From NCBI RefSeq assembly GCF_009846755.1, contig NZ_AQOR01000015.1, positions 1 to 64,000 of the forward strand: a stretch of DNA of 64,000 nucleotides, written 5' to 3'. Source of the stretch: Alcanivorax sp. S71-1-4 (lineage in GTDB: Bacteria > Pseudomonadota > Gammaproteobacteria > Pseudomonadales > Alcanivoracaceae). The notes under the pieces are model-generated. The model saw nothing but the letters and a program-made list of their open reading frames with translations. It did not search any database and was not told the origin of the DNA. The translations under genes were made by a program, and so were the position numbers. This document shows positions 31,277-44,600 of the stretch, piece by piece (the first letter of the stretch is position 1; each line of letters begins with the position of its first letter).

Positions 31277-32083
31277 TTACCAGTCGTCCTCGTCCCATTC
31301 CTGCGCTTCCAGATCACTCCCGAACTCGAAATCGTCGTCGGCAGTGTAAGTGCCCGCCGCCATGGCGCGGCTGTTGAGATAGAAATCCCGCAGGAAGTTG
31401 TAGCGGTCACCGGAAATGGCCGCTTCGTAATCCAGCACTTCCGCGCGCAGGTCCAGCGCGTACAGCGCCAGCACGGTCCAGGACGTCAGATCGTGGTCCA
31501 GGTACCGCCGGAACGTCAGGTAATCATCCGGAATCATGCCCACCGTATCCCGCACCGTGGAAGGGCCAAGCAGCGGCAGCACCATGTAAGGCCCCTGCGG
31601 TGCGCCCCAACGGGCCAGGGTAATACCGAAGTCACTGCTGCGGCGCTCCAGGGTCACGTCACTGGCGACGTCAAACAGCCCGCCCACGCCCAGCGTGGTA
31701 TTGACGCCGAAGCGGCCCAGGTTCTGCCCGGCATCGCGCCAGCGCCATTGCAGCATGTTGTTCACGCCGCTGCGCAGGTCGCGCAGGTTGTCAAAGAAAT
31801 TGCCGATGGGGGTGCGGATAAAACCGGGCACCACCTTGCGGTAGGCTTTCGCTGCCGGCTTGGCGGTGTAGGTATCGACGGTCTCGTTAAAGCCGAAGAT
31901 CTTGCGGTTGAGTTTTTCCCAGGGGTCGTTGGGATGTGCCACGGCCTGATAGCGCTGCCCTTCGTTCGCAGCACGCACCGCCTGGTCATAGTCCGCCTGC
32001 GCGGGCACTGCGTTCAGTGTCAGCAGTGCCGCCAGCAGCAGGCCCGTCCATCCATCCCTGATTCTTTGCACAAACGCCAACAC
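31277..32083 (-). CDS. mlaA: MlaA (VacJ) phospholipid-retrograde-transport protein
   Basis: This 268-aa outer-membrane protein removes phospholipids from the outer leaflet with a porin and passes them to MlaC. Motifs: NDPWEKLNRKIFGFNE, KAYRKVVPGFIRTPIGNFFDNL, NNMLQWRW, FGVNTTLGVGGLFDVA and GPYMVLPLLGPSTVRDTVG. The GTG at 32083 follows CGGAGG; upstream codons lack signal. Unlike E. coli MlaA, no lipobox Cys is seen: the signal ends in NAVPAQADYDQ. The C-terminal tail is acidic (EAQEWDEDDW). The RiPP genes lie upstream on the same strand, 71 bp away. Confidence 0.92.
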   Translation of the reverse strand: MLAFVQRIRDGWTGLLLAALLTLNAVPAQADYDQAVRAANEGQRYQAVAHPNDPWEKLNRKIFGFNETVDTYTAKPAAKAYRKVVPGFIRTPIGNFFDNLRDLRSGVNNMLQWRWRDAGQNLGRFGVNTTLGVGGLFDVASDVTLERRSSDFGITLARWGAPQGPYMVLPLLGPSTVRDTVGMIPDDYLTFRRYLDHDLTSWTVLALYALDLRAEVLDYEAAISGDRYNFLRDFYLNSRAMAAGTYTADDDFEFGSDLEAQEWDEDDW

Positions 32084-32154
32084 ATGGCCTCCGGGCCTGT
32101 TTTTACGACCGGCGCAGTATAGCACTGCCGCTCCGGGCTGCTACCGCAGCGTAC

Positions 32155-32946
32155 TCAGTGCCCGTCCGCTGGCAGGCGGCTGACGTCATCCAGCCGTGTG
32201 CCGAGCAGAATACCGCGCTGCCGCAGGCCGTCCAGCAACCCGGCACCGTGGCGCAGCACACCGTCCGGCGGCTGGCCCAGTTCACCGGCCAGCGCGGTCA
32301 ACAGCCGCTTGCCACTGTGCAGCGGCTGCGCCTGCATCAACGCCAGCAGGCGCGCGGTCACCGCATTGATTTCCATGAAGCGCACCCGGTCCTCGGCGTC
32401 GCGGTAGACCAGCAGCCACACCGGCTGCGGCAACGGCGCCTGCGGCTGATACGCCGGGCCGATGCGATGCACCGGCCAGTGGTAACTCAGCACACACACC
32501 AGCGGCGACAGCACCGGCGCGCCCACCAGCAGATCACCGTCCGGGTGGAAGCCGCTCTCCGGCAGGGTTTCCTCACTGGTGTCGAGCACCAGTTCCATCC
32601 ACTCGTAATGCGCCAGCTCACACAGGAACGGCGGGTCTTCCGGTGCCGGCTGAAAGGCGTCCGACGCCAGGAACGTCACGAATTCGCGGGAGATGTCGCG
32701 GAAATACGGCGACTGGCAGCGGTGCTGCACCAGAAACGCCCGCGCCAGCGCCTGCCAGCGTGCCGCCGGCAACAGCCGGTGCAGCACCGGGAACCCCAGG
32801 CGCAGAAAGCTTTCCACGTTGCTGAAAAACAGGTCGCGATAGATCTGCAGGCGGCGTTCTTCCACCGGCGGTGCCGGTGCGTTGTCCGGGTCACGGAGAT
32901 GGGCGGCAAAGCGACGCTGTATGGCCTGGAATGCCGCCTCGGTCAC
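32155..32946 (-). CDS. hvfC: HvfC-type RiPP partner protein (DUF2063)
   Basis: This 263-aa protein has the N-terminal DUF2063 domain (about 5-100, [20 protein letters not shown] and FPVLHRLL) and a C-terminal winged-helix-like part (about 150-255). In HvfABC and bufferin systems DUF2063 proteins bind the precursor and help the DUF692 enzyme modify it. The GTG start overlaps the hvfB stop (GTGA), so translation is coupled. It is the third gene of the operon. No DoxX-like hvfD follows; mlaA is next. Confidence 0.88.
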   Translation of the reverse strand: MTEAAFQAIQRRFAAHLRDPDNAPAPPVEERRLQIYRDLFFSNVESFLRLGFPVLHRLLPAARWQALARAFLVQHRCQSPYFRDISREFVTFLASDAFQPAPEDPPFLCELAHYEWMELVLDTSEETLPESGFHPDGDLLVGAPVLSPLVCVLSYHWPVHRIGPAYQPQAPLPQPVWLLVYRDAEDRVRFMEINAVTARLLALMQAQPLHSGKRLLTALAGELGQPPDGVLRHGAGLLDGLRQRGILLGTRLDDVSRLPADGH

Positions 32947-33815
32947 CGGCGTGCCTCCCGGCGTGCACCACCCGCAGCCTGCTGCTGGGCAACGCGGATA
33001 CGCTGCACTTCGGCCAGCAGGTCAGGCAGCGCGGGAAAATTGAAATCACGCTCCAGCAGCGTCGGCTTCACCCCGTGCGCCCGGTAGGCCACATCCAGCA
33101 ACGCCCACACCGGCTCGATCACATTGCTGCCATGGGTGTCGACTTTCAGGTCGTCTGCTTCGTCATAATGGCCCGCGATATGCAGGTACATGATGCGCTC
33201 ACCGGGCAGGCCACGAATAAATTCAGCAGCGTCGTAACCGTGATTGATGCCGTTGACATAGGCGTTATTCACATCCAGCAGCAACCCGCAATCGGCTTCC
33301 GCCAGCACCGCGTTGACGAACTCCAGTTCGCTCAGTTGCTGTGCCGCCACGCCACCGGGTGCGGCATAGTAACTCACGTGCTCAATGCCGATGCGCTGCC
33401 CGAGGAAATCCTGCACCTGACGGATACGGCCCGCCGCGTAATGCACGGCTTCCTCGGTAAAGGGAATCGGCATCAGGTCATACAGGTGGCCGTCGTCGCT
33501 GCAGTAGCTCAGGTGCTCGGTGTAGCAGCGCACCTTGTGCTCGCGCAGGAAATCGCGCACATCGGCCAGGAATTCAAAATCCAGTGGCGACGGGCTGCCC
33601 AGAGACAGTGACAGGCCGTGGCACACGAAGGGATAACGTTCGGTAAATGCGCGGAACTGGCGCCGCAACCGGCCACCCAGGCGAGCCCAGTTTTCCGGGG
33701 CCACTTCCATGAAATCAATGGCGCCAGCGAGTTCAGGCGCCTCTGCAAGCGGGCCCATCAGGGCCCGCCGCAGACCGAGACCGGCACCGCTGAGCGGGAC
33801 GTCTGCCGTCATCAT
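32943..33815 (-). CDS. hvfB: HvfB-type multinuclear non-heme iron oxygenase (DUF692)
   Basis: This 290-aa TIM-barrel enzyme belongs to the DUF692/MNIO family, which modifies Cys residues of RiPP precursors. Expected metal-site motifs are present: [60 protein letters not shown] and LLERDFNFP. In relatives with EGKCG precursors the Cys side chain and backbone become oxazolone plus thioamide; that this enzyme does the same is inference. Start: ATG at 33815 with AGAGAG 8 bases before it; a TTG at 33863 is less likely. It lies 57 bases after hvfA. Confidence 0.92.
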   Translation of the reverse strand: MMTADVPLSGAGLGLRRALMGPLAEAPELAGAIDFMEVAPENWARLGGRLRRQFRAFTERYPFVCHGLSLSLGSPSPLDFEFLADVRDFLREHKVRCYTEHLSYCSDDGHLYDLMPIPFTEEAVHYAAGRIRQVQDFLGQRIGIEHVSYYAAPGGVAAQQLSELEFVNAVLAEADCGLLLDVNNAYVNGINHGYDAAEFIRGLPGERIMYLHIAGHYDEADDLKVDTHGSNVIEPVWALLDVAYRAHGVKPTLLERDFNFPALPDLLAEVQRIRVAQQQAAGGARREARR

Positions 33816-33872
33816 TACCGGTGCTCTCTCTGTGCAAAGACGGCGTTCAATGGTGTCGCTCAATGCACTGGA

Positions 33873-34127
33873 TCAGGCAGAACCGCACTTGCCTTCACCG
33901 CATTTGCCTTCACCGTCCTTGTCTTCACCGCAGGTGCCTTCGCCGCATTTGCCTTCACCACACTTGCCTTCGCCGCCATCATGGTTATCGGCCAGTTGAT
34001 ACCCTGCAGCCAGATCATCGGCAGCAAACGGGTTCTGGTCGGCCTGCGCCGGCATGGCGAACGCGGAAGCCATGACGGCCGCGCCGAGGGTGGCCGCCAG
34101 CGGATTCAGTTTCGAGAACTTGGACAT
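33873..34127 (-). CDS. hvfA: HvfA-type RiPP metallophore precursor with EGKCG repeats
   Basis: This 84-aa precursor has a Sec signal peptide (residues 1-29, cut after AMPAQA) and a short spacer (DQNPFAADDLAAGYQLADNH). The core has five Cys-containing pentapeptides: EGKCG, EGKCG, EGTCG, then EDKDG, then EGKCG and EGKCG, ending SA. All five Cys are in the core, the repeats that a DUF692 enzyme with a DUF2063 partner modifies in HvfABC systems. The product is expected in the periplasm, binding copper or another soft metal. AAGGAGAT precedes the ATG, and a 12-bp palindrome overlaps the leader. Confidence 0.92.
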   Translation of the reverse strand: MSKFSKLNPLAATLGAAVMASAFAMPAQADQNPFAADDLAAGYQLADNHDGGEGKCGEGKCGEGTCGEDKDGEGKCGEGKCGSA

Positions 34128-34446
34128 GGTCGATCTCCTTGATGATCATCATTGGTCGGATGGCGGCTGCACTGCCCGCACCTTCAACAGATGCGCCGTG
34201 TCCAGGAATGTTACAACGACCCGGCATATCCTTTCCGGCAGGCTGTCCTTCGATGACACCTGATGGCGCTGCCCCGAACGACTCTGCCAGAGCCCCTACC
34301 TGACAACAAGCACCGTGAACGGTGTGTCAGTGCCGGGTAAAGCGCACCCTGGCCACCTTGCCGACTTTTATCCGGGCGGGTCATCCCGGCCCTGATCGGC
34401 CTGACAGGTATGCGATCTGCCTTCCCGGCTTTTTTTTGTTGCTGTC
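34128..34446. promoter_or_regulatory. Divergent control region of hvfABC and czcICBA
   Basis: About 320 bp without a gene. It must carry the hvfA promoter (minus strand), but no consensus -35/-10 pair is evident there. The last part (34425-34440) has GGC followed by eight T, possibly a weak plus-strand stop signal. The plus-strand promoter starts at 34447. Confidence 0.5.
34140..34151. promoter_or_regulatory. 12-bp perfect palindrome at the hvfA leader
   Basis: TGATGATCATCA reads the same on both strands. It lies directly 5' of the hvfA ribosome site (AAGGAGAT, minus strand). It could be an operator or a leader hairpin that limits ribosome access. It may also be chance. Confidence 0.35.
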
Positions 34447-34477
34447 TTGAACCTCCAGCTACTACAGCTTTTATGCT
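34447..34477 (+). promoter_or_regulatory. Candidate MerR-type promoter of the czc operon
   Basis: TTGAAC (34447-34452) and TATGCT (34472-34477) are separated by 19 bases, longer than the 17-base optimum and characteristic of promoters untwisted by MerR-family metal sensors. The spacer CTCCAGCTACTACAGCTTT contains AGCT twice around ACTAC, a partial dyad. No merR-like gene is in the window. The first gene starts 51 bases downstream. Confidence 0.45.
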
Positions 34478-34527
34478 CCCGTCTGCTGTACTACCATCAA
34501 CGCCAACCTGGACTGCGACACCTGACC

Positions 34528-34887
34528 ATGCCCCTGCGCCCCCCGGCCCGATTACTGACTGCACTCGCACTGGCATTGTTCATGCTGGTGAACGCCGTCA
34601 CGGTGGTCAGCGAACCGGCCCGCGCGGCGTTGAATGAGCACGATGCACAGTACGCCCTGCTTCACCCCGACGAGGCCAGCGCACACGCTGACCACGCCAC
34701 CTGCGGCGACGACTGCCACCAGCACCACTGCTGCCATCAGCACAGCCCGCTGACCACGCCGCTGCGCGGCCTGTTGCTGTCGTCGATCCCCCACGGACAT
34801 CACTGGCGCACGCAGTTCATCGCCACGCACGATTCCCTCCCCAGCCAGCCCCCGGTTCCGCCTCCCGATCACGCCCGCCTGAGCTGA
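34528..34887 (+). CDS. CzcI-like periplasmic His/Cys-rich metal-binding protein
   Basis: This 119-aa protein has a signal peptide (about 1-34, cut near EPARA). A metal-binding cluster follows: HADHATCGDDCHQHHCCHQH (about residues 52-71), with four Cys and many His, then a second His group (IPHGHHW) and a Pro-rich tail ending PPPDHARLS. Small proteins of this type head czcCBA-like operons (CzcI in Cupriavidus) and are thought to sense or buffer metal. The ATG at 34528 begins MPLRPPARLL. It is the first gene of the plus-strand operon, 63 bases before czcC. Confidence 0.75.
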   Translation: MPLRPPARLLTALALALFMLVNAVTVVSEPARAALNEHDAQYALLHPDEASAHADHATCGDDCHQHHCCHQHSPLTTPLRGLLLSSIPHGHHWRTQFIATHDSLPSQPPVPPPDHARLS

Positions 34888-34950
34888 TCCGTTCCGCAAC
34901 CGCGCAGCCTCGGCCAGCGCGTTACCGACTGTTGAACCGGGAGAACCCCG

Positions 34951-36242
34951 ATGCAGAACCGATTGCGTGGCTGGCGCCTGTGCGCGCCGGCCCTGGCGGT
35001 CTGGCTGATTACCGGCGCCGCCAAGGCGGCCCCCAGCCCGACCGACGACACAACACTGATTGCCCTGCCGGCGGTGCTGGGCAGAACACTGGAACGCAAC
35101 CCCGACCTGGCGACCTACCCGCATCGCCTGCGCGCCGCCGACGCAGCCGTCCTGCAGGCCGGCCTGCGGCCGCAGGCCGAACTGTCCGTGGAGGTGGAAA
35201 ACCTGGCCGGCGATGCCCCGGCCGATGGCGTCAACGGCGCCGAGATCACGCTGGCGCTGAGCCAGATGATCGAACTCGGTGGCAAACGCCAGCAGCGCAC
35301 CGATGTGGCCAGCCTGGCACTGGACAGCGAGCGGCTGGCCTATGACCAGGCCCGGCTGGAGGTGCTGGGCGACGCGGTCCGCCGCTACATCGCGCTGGCC
35401 GCCGCCCAGGCACGCGTGAACCTCGCCGAACGGACGCAGGCGCTGGCCGGCCAGGCCGAGCAGGCCGCCCGCCGCCGCGTACGCGCCGGTGCAGCACCCG
35501 ATTCAGAACTGACCCGGCTCACCCTGGCCACCCGGCAGGCGGAGATCGAGCGCCGTGCCGAGGTCGAACGCGACGCCGCCAGCCAGCAACTGGCGGCGTT
35601 GTGGGGTGAAACCGATGCCGCCCACCTGCGCCCGGCCACCGGCCTGCGCCCGCTGCCCGACCTGCCGCCCCTGGCGCGGATACGGGCACAACTGGCGCAG
35701 GCGCCGGATTTGCTGCGGCTGGCCAGCGACACCCGACTGCGCGAAGCCCAGGCACGGCTGGCACAGGCCGAGGGCCGCCGCGACGTGACCGTATCGCTGG
35801 GTGCCCGGCACGCGCGGCTGAGCGACGAGAACACGCTGCTGCTTGGCGTCTCCACCCCGCTCAACCTGCGCAACCCCAACCGCGGCAATGTCGCCCGCGC
35901 CGAAGCGGCGCTGGCCGAAAGCCAGGCGCGGCTGGCAGCACGTCGTATCGAACTGACCGCCGCGCTGGAAGCGCTGTACCGCTCGCTGTCGCTGCTCCGC
36001 GAAGAACTGGCGCTGATCGACGACACCGCCCTGCCCCTGGCCCGCGATCTGTACCGCGATATCGAAGCCGGCTACAGCGCCGGCCGTTACAGCCTGCTGA
36101 CCCTGATCAACGCCCGGCAGGAACAACTCGCCCTGGAACAGCGCGCCATTGATCTGGCCACGCGCTTTCATCAGCAACGCAATGAACTGGAACGCCTCAC
36201 CGGCCTGGACTTCGCCGACGCCGGCGCGCAGGAGAACACACC

Positions 36243-36246
<4 letters not shown>
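34951..36246 (+). CDS. czcC: CzcC/TolC-family outer-membrane efflux protein
   Basis: This 431-aa outer-membrane channel of a tripartite metal pump begins with a signal peptide (cut near GAAKA/APS). It has two similar halves of the OEP repeat: long coiled regions with TLERNPDLATYPHRLRAAD, ALSQMIELGGKRQQR, and in the second half GVSTPLNLRNPNRGNV and IEAGYSAGRYSLLTLINARQE. These IELGGKR and PLxLRNxNRG signatures are typical of CzcC. Its stop overlaps the czcB start (ATGA), so the genes are coupled. Confidence 0.93.
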
Positions 36247-40299
<4,053 letters not shown>

Positions 40300-40316
40300 T
40301 GCCGGAGGCGTAATAC

Positions 40317-40354
40317 AAAAAAAGCCGGGTTATCTGCATAACCCGGCTTTTTTT
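40317..40354. terminator. Bidirectional terminator between czcA and the KAS III-like gene
   Basis: AAAGCCGGGTTAT and ATAACCCGGCTTT form a 13-bp perfect stem with a 4-base loop. It has an A-run on the left and a T-run on the right, and lies between convergent genes. Confidence 0.95.
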
Positions 40355-40372
40355 CTGGTGTCCCGCGTGGTC

Positions 40373-41503
40373 CTAAAGCTTTTTCACCACCACCGACCCA
40401 ATCGAATACCCCGCACCAAACGAGCAAATCACCCCCACATCGCCCACCGCCAGATCGCGGTTGTACTTGTGGAATGCAATGATCGAACCCGCTGAACTGG
40501 TATTGGCGTATTCGTTCAGAATCACCGGCGCCTCTTCTTCCGTGGCATCGCGCCCCAGCACACGCCGGGCAATGAACTGGTTCATGCCCAGGTTGGCCTG
40601 GTGCAGCCACATGCGGCGCAGTTGTTCCGCGCTGATCGACATGTCACCGATATGCCCGCTGATCTGTTCGGCCACCATCGGGCACACTTCCTTGAACACC
40701 TTGCGGCCTTCCTGGCGGAACAGCTTGTCGCGCTGGCCGATGCCGCGTTCATCACCACGATTGAGAAAGCCGAAGTTATTACGGATGTTGTTGGAAAATT
40801 TGGTCTGCAGGCGCGTGCCGAGAATTTCCCATTGGTTGTCGGAATCGGCAGCGCCTTTGGCTTCCAGCACCAGCGCGGTCGCCACATCGCCAAAGATGAA
40901 ATGACAGTCGCGATCTTCCCAGGCCAGGTGGCCGGAACAGATTTCCGGATTCACCACCACCACGCAGCGGGCATTGCCGGAACGGATCGCATCGCTGGCC
41001 GCCTGCAGGCCAAACGTGGCGGCGGAACAGGCCACGTTCATGTCGTAGCCCCAGCCGCGCTCCATGCCTAGGTAGTGCTGAATCTCCACCGCCATGGCCG
41101 GGTACGGACGCTGCATGTTCGAGCAGGCCACCAGGATCGCATCCACATCGGCCGGGGTGCGCCCCGCATTGTCCAGCGCTTGCTGGATCGCCTTCACCGC
41201 CATCTCGGCCTGCACCGAGATTTCATCATCGGAACGCTCGGCAATCCGGGGGGCCATGCGCTCGGGGTCGAGCACGCCGTCCTTGTCGAGCACGTAGCGC
41301 TGCTTGATGCCGGAGGCTTTCTCAATGAATTCCGCACTGGAGGGTTGCAGCGCAACCAGTTCGCCGGCCTCGATCTCAGCGGCATGTTCTGCGTTATAGA
41401 GCTCGACATAACGGTTGAAAGAAGCCACCAGCTCGTCGTTGCTGATGGACAGTGTCGGCGTCCACAACCCGGTGCCGCTGATGACTACTGCCTGCTGTGT
41501 CAC
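40373..41503 (-). CDS. Beta-ketoacyl-ACP synthase III-like enzyme (FabH family)
   Basis: This 376-aa thiolase-fold enzyme has the KAS III triad: Cys in [10 protein letters not shown] (about 158-167), His in [12 protein letters not shown] and Asn in [11 protein letters not shown]. The long N-terminal half, with [15 protein letters not shown], resembles the FabH-like group of pseudomonads (such as PA3286, which uses medium-chain acyl-CoA) more than E. coli FabH (317 aa). Role: probably starting fatty-acid synthesis from acyl-CoA. It is transcribed towards the czc terminator, with hrpA 145 bases upstream. Confidence 0.88.
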   Translation of the reverse strand: MTQQAVVISGTGLWTPTLSISNDELVASFNRYVELYNAEHAAEIEAGELVALQPSSAEFIEKASGIKQRYVLDKDGVLDPERMAPRIAERSDDEISVQAEMAVKAIQQALDNAGRTPADVDAILVACSNMQRPYPAMAVEIQHYLGMERGWGYDMNVACSAATFGLQAASDAIRSGNARCVVVVNPEICSGHLAWEDRDCHFIFGDVATALVLEAKGAADSDNQWEILGTRLQTKFSNNIRNNFGFLNRGDERGIGQRDKLFRQEGRKVFKEVCPMVAEQISGHIGDMSISAEQLRRMWLHQANLGMNQFIARRVLGRDATEEEAPVILNEYANTSSAGSIIAFHKYNRDLAVGDVGVICSFGAGYSIGSVVVKKL

Positions 41504-41648
41504 TGAATCGGTCCTCGCGCAAAGGCCGACGGGGGAGGTAACGGCCCACCGGCTGAAAGTCGTAGCGGCAGATTATCACCGCTCGCGCCACGATAGGCAA
41601 AGTGCCAGTGCGGGGCTTGCCTGATCCTTCCGGACAGCACGCGCCCCC

Positions 41649-44600
41649 TCAGCAGGCTTCCCACTGCTGCCGCAGCCGCTTGGCCGAGACCGGCATGCGG
41701 GTGCCCAGTTGCTGGGCAAACAGGCTGACGCGGTATTCTTCCAGCAGGAAGCGGTAGCTCACCAGCGGCTCGGGCTGACGCCACAGTGGCGTCTCCCCGG
41801 CGCGGGTCTGGTACTGCGCCCACAGGGCCTCCAGCTCCGCCACCTGGGCCCGGTCACGGCCGATCTGCCCGCCCAGGCGCTCCAGCCGGTGCGCCAGGGC
41901 CTTCAGGTAACGCGGGTACTCGGCCAGCCACTCCGGCGGCACCTGGCACAGGAAACCGGGAAAGAACAGACCGGCCAGTTGCTGCTTGATATCCCGATGG
42001 GCATGCGCCCAGGCCAGCGGGAACTGTTTGTCGAGTCGCCCCGCGATATCCCGGTAGGCCGCCAGCAGCCCACTCCAGCCGGCCAGCCGCGCCTCAACGG
42101 CCTTGACGAAATCGCCCCGCCCCGCCGCCAGCAATGCGCGGAAAGCGGATTCATCGCGCACCGATGCCAGCGCAGGAAAATGCAGCGCCGTGGCACTGAG
42201 CAAGGCGTCGTCCAGCACGCCGCGTGCCAATGCCGATTTCTCCGCCGCCATTTTCTGGAAGCCGGGTTGCTGCCCGGCAAACTTGCGCAGCATCCGCACC
42301 TGCTCGCCCTGTCGCAGCATCAGCAAACGCGCCACACCCCAGCGATGTTGCCAGGCGGCCTCTTCTTCACTGGCGCACAGGATCGACGCCACCTCGCGGG
42401 TACGGTCTTCCAGTGCCGGCCAGGTACGCAGCACCACCCCGCCGCGTGACAGCTCGCTTACCGGCGGCAAGGTGTCGAAGACCCAGTCGGTGCCGGTGAG
42501 CACCTCATCGCCCTGCGCGGGCGTCATGGCAGCTACCGCGTGGCCGGCGAAGCGCGTCTGCATGGCGACCAGGTCACGACCTTCCGCCAGCACCCGCTCG
42601 CCATCCGTCACGCGCAGATTGAATTGCAGGTGCGGCGGCAGCGTCACGCCCTGCCAGGCTTCCAGTTCAATGCGCACGCCGGTCATGCGTGCCAGCTCGC
42701 GGGTCAGCGCAGGCAGCAACGGTGTATCGCCGGGTGTCAGCACCTCCAGCAACGCCGCCACGTAATCCGGCACCGGCACGAAATGCCGGCGCTGTGCTTT
42801 CGGCAGGCCGCGCAGCAGCGCTTCCAGCTTGTCACGCAGCAGGCCCGGCACCAGCCAGTCGAGCCGTTCCAGCGACAACTGGTTCAGCACCGTCACCGGC
42901 ACATTCAATGTCACACCGTCGCGGCTGCCGCTGGGGTCGAAACTGTAGCACAGTGGCAACCGCAGTTCGCCCACGTCGAGGTGATCCGGAAAAGCGTCCT
43001 GCCCCAGGCCCGGGTCACGCACCAGCAGATCGGCACGGGTCATGCACAGCGCCCGGCGCTCGGCATCACCGGCGCGGCGGTACCAGCTCTCCAGATGCTT
43101 GAGGCTGTACAGCCCGGCCGGCAGACGTGCGTCGTAGAAAGCGAAGCACTGTTCTTCGTCGGCCAGCAGATCGCGGCGACGCAGCTTGTGCTCGAATTCT
43201 TCCAGCTCGGCGCGCAGGGCGCGGTTGGCGCGCACGAAATCCGGTTCACGCGGCAACTCGCCGGCCACCAGCCCTTCGCGGATCATCAGCTCGCGCGCCA
43301 GTTCAGGATGCTGCGCGCCGTAGCTCACACGCCGGCCCGCCACCAGCAACAGGCCAAACAGGCTGACCTGCTCGCGCGCCCAGACAGCGCCGTGTTTTTT
43401 CGACCAGTACGGCTCCACATACTGACGCTTGACCAGATGTGCACCCTCCTGCTCGATCCACTCCGGCTGGATCTGCGCCACACAGCGCGCAAACAGCCGG
43501 CTGGTGTCGATCAGCTCGGCTGCCATCAGCCAGGACGCCTTGCTTTTTGAGAGTGCGGAGCCGGGCCAGATCACCGGCTTGCGGTTGCGCGTGGACAGCC
43601 ACTCGCCTTCTTCAGTGCGCTTGATCACCTGCCCGAGCAGGCCGGCCAGCAGCGCGCGGTGCAGGGCATCGCTGCTGGCGTCAGCCTGCGCAAACGGCAG
43701 TTTCATTTCCCGGCACAGCAACAGCAGTTGGTGATGCGTATCGCGCCATTCACGCATGCGCGTTGGCGAGAGGAAGGTTTTCTTCAGCAGCTTTTCATAC
43801 TGATTGCGGGTCAGGTCCTCGCGTTGCGTCTCCGCCCACTGCCAGAGCTTGAGAAAAAACACGAAGTCCGACTGCTTGTCGGTAAAGGGCTGGTGGGCCT
43901 GATCCGCCTGTTGCTGCTGGTCGTGCGGCCGCTCGCGCGGATCCTGCACGGACAGCGCAGCGACAATGATCAGCACTTCCCGCAACGCGCCGGTTTCGGC
44001 AGCACGCAGCACCATGCGGCCCAGTCGCGGGTCCAGCGGCAGCCGTGCCAGTTGCCGGCCCACCGCGCGCAGGGTGCGACCGTCGATGGCGCCGAGTTCT
44101 TCCAGCAACCGGTAGCCGTCACGTACCAGCCGGCCGTCGGGCGGGTCAATAAAGGGAAAATCCTCCAGTTCGCCCAGGCCCAGGTCGGCCATTTGCAGGA
44201 TCACGGCCGCGAGGTTGGTGCGGCGAATTTCCGGGTCGGTAAAGGCGGGCCGGGACAGAAAGTCCGCTTCGCTGTAAAGGCGATAGCAGATGCCGGGCAT
44301 GACCCGGCCACTGCGCCCCTTGCGCTGCTCGGCACTGGCCTGCGACACCGGCTCCACCGGCAGGCGCTGCACTTTGCTGTGCACGCTGTAGCGGCTGATG
44401 CGTGCCGTGCCGGCGTCGATCACATAGCGGATGCCCGGCACCGTCAGCGAGGTTTCCGCCACATTGGTGGACAGCACCACGCGACGGCCACGGTGTGGCG
44501 CAAACACCCGGTGCTGTTCCTGCTGTGTCAGCCGGGCGTACAACGGCAGGAATTCGGTATCACGAAAATCGCAACGGCGCAGGTGATGGTGCAGTTCGCG

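Noticed and set aside
32943-33815. Methanobactin (MbnB) or bufferin (DUF2282) assignment for the DUF692 gene
   Set aside because: There is no MbnA-like peptide or MbnC-like gene, and the precursor carries EGKCG repeats as in HvfA, not a DUF2282 sequence.
33709-33999. Plus-strand frame with HLPSP-type repeats
   Set aside because: The repeats are the complement of the EGKCG codons of hvfA, not an independent repeat protein.
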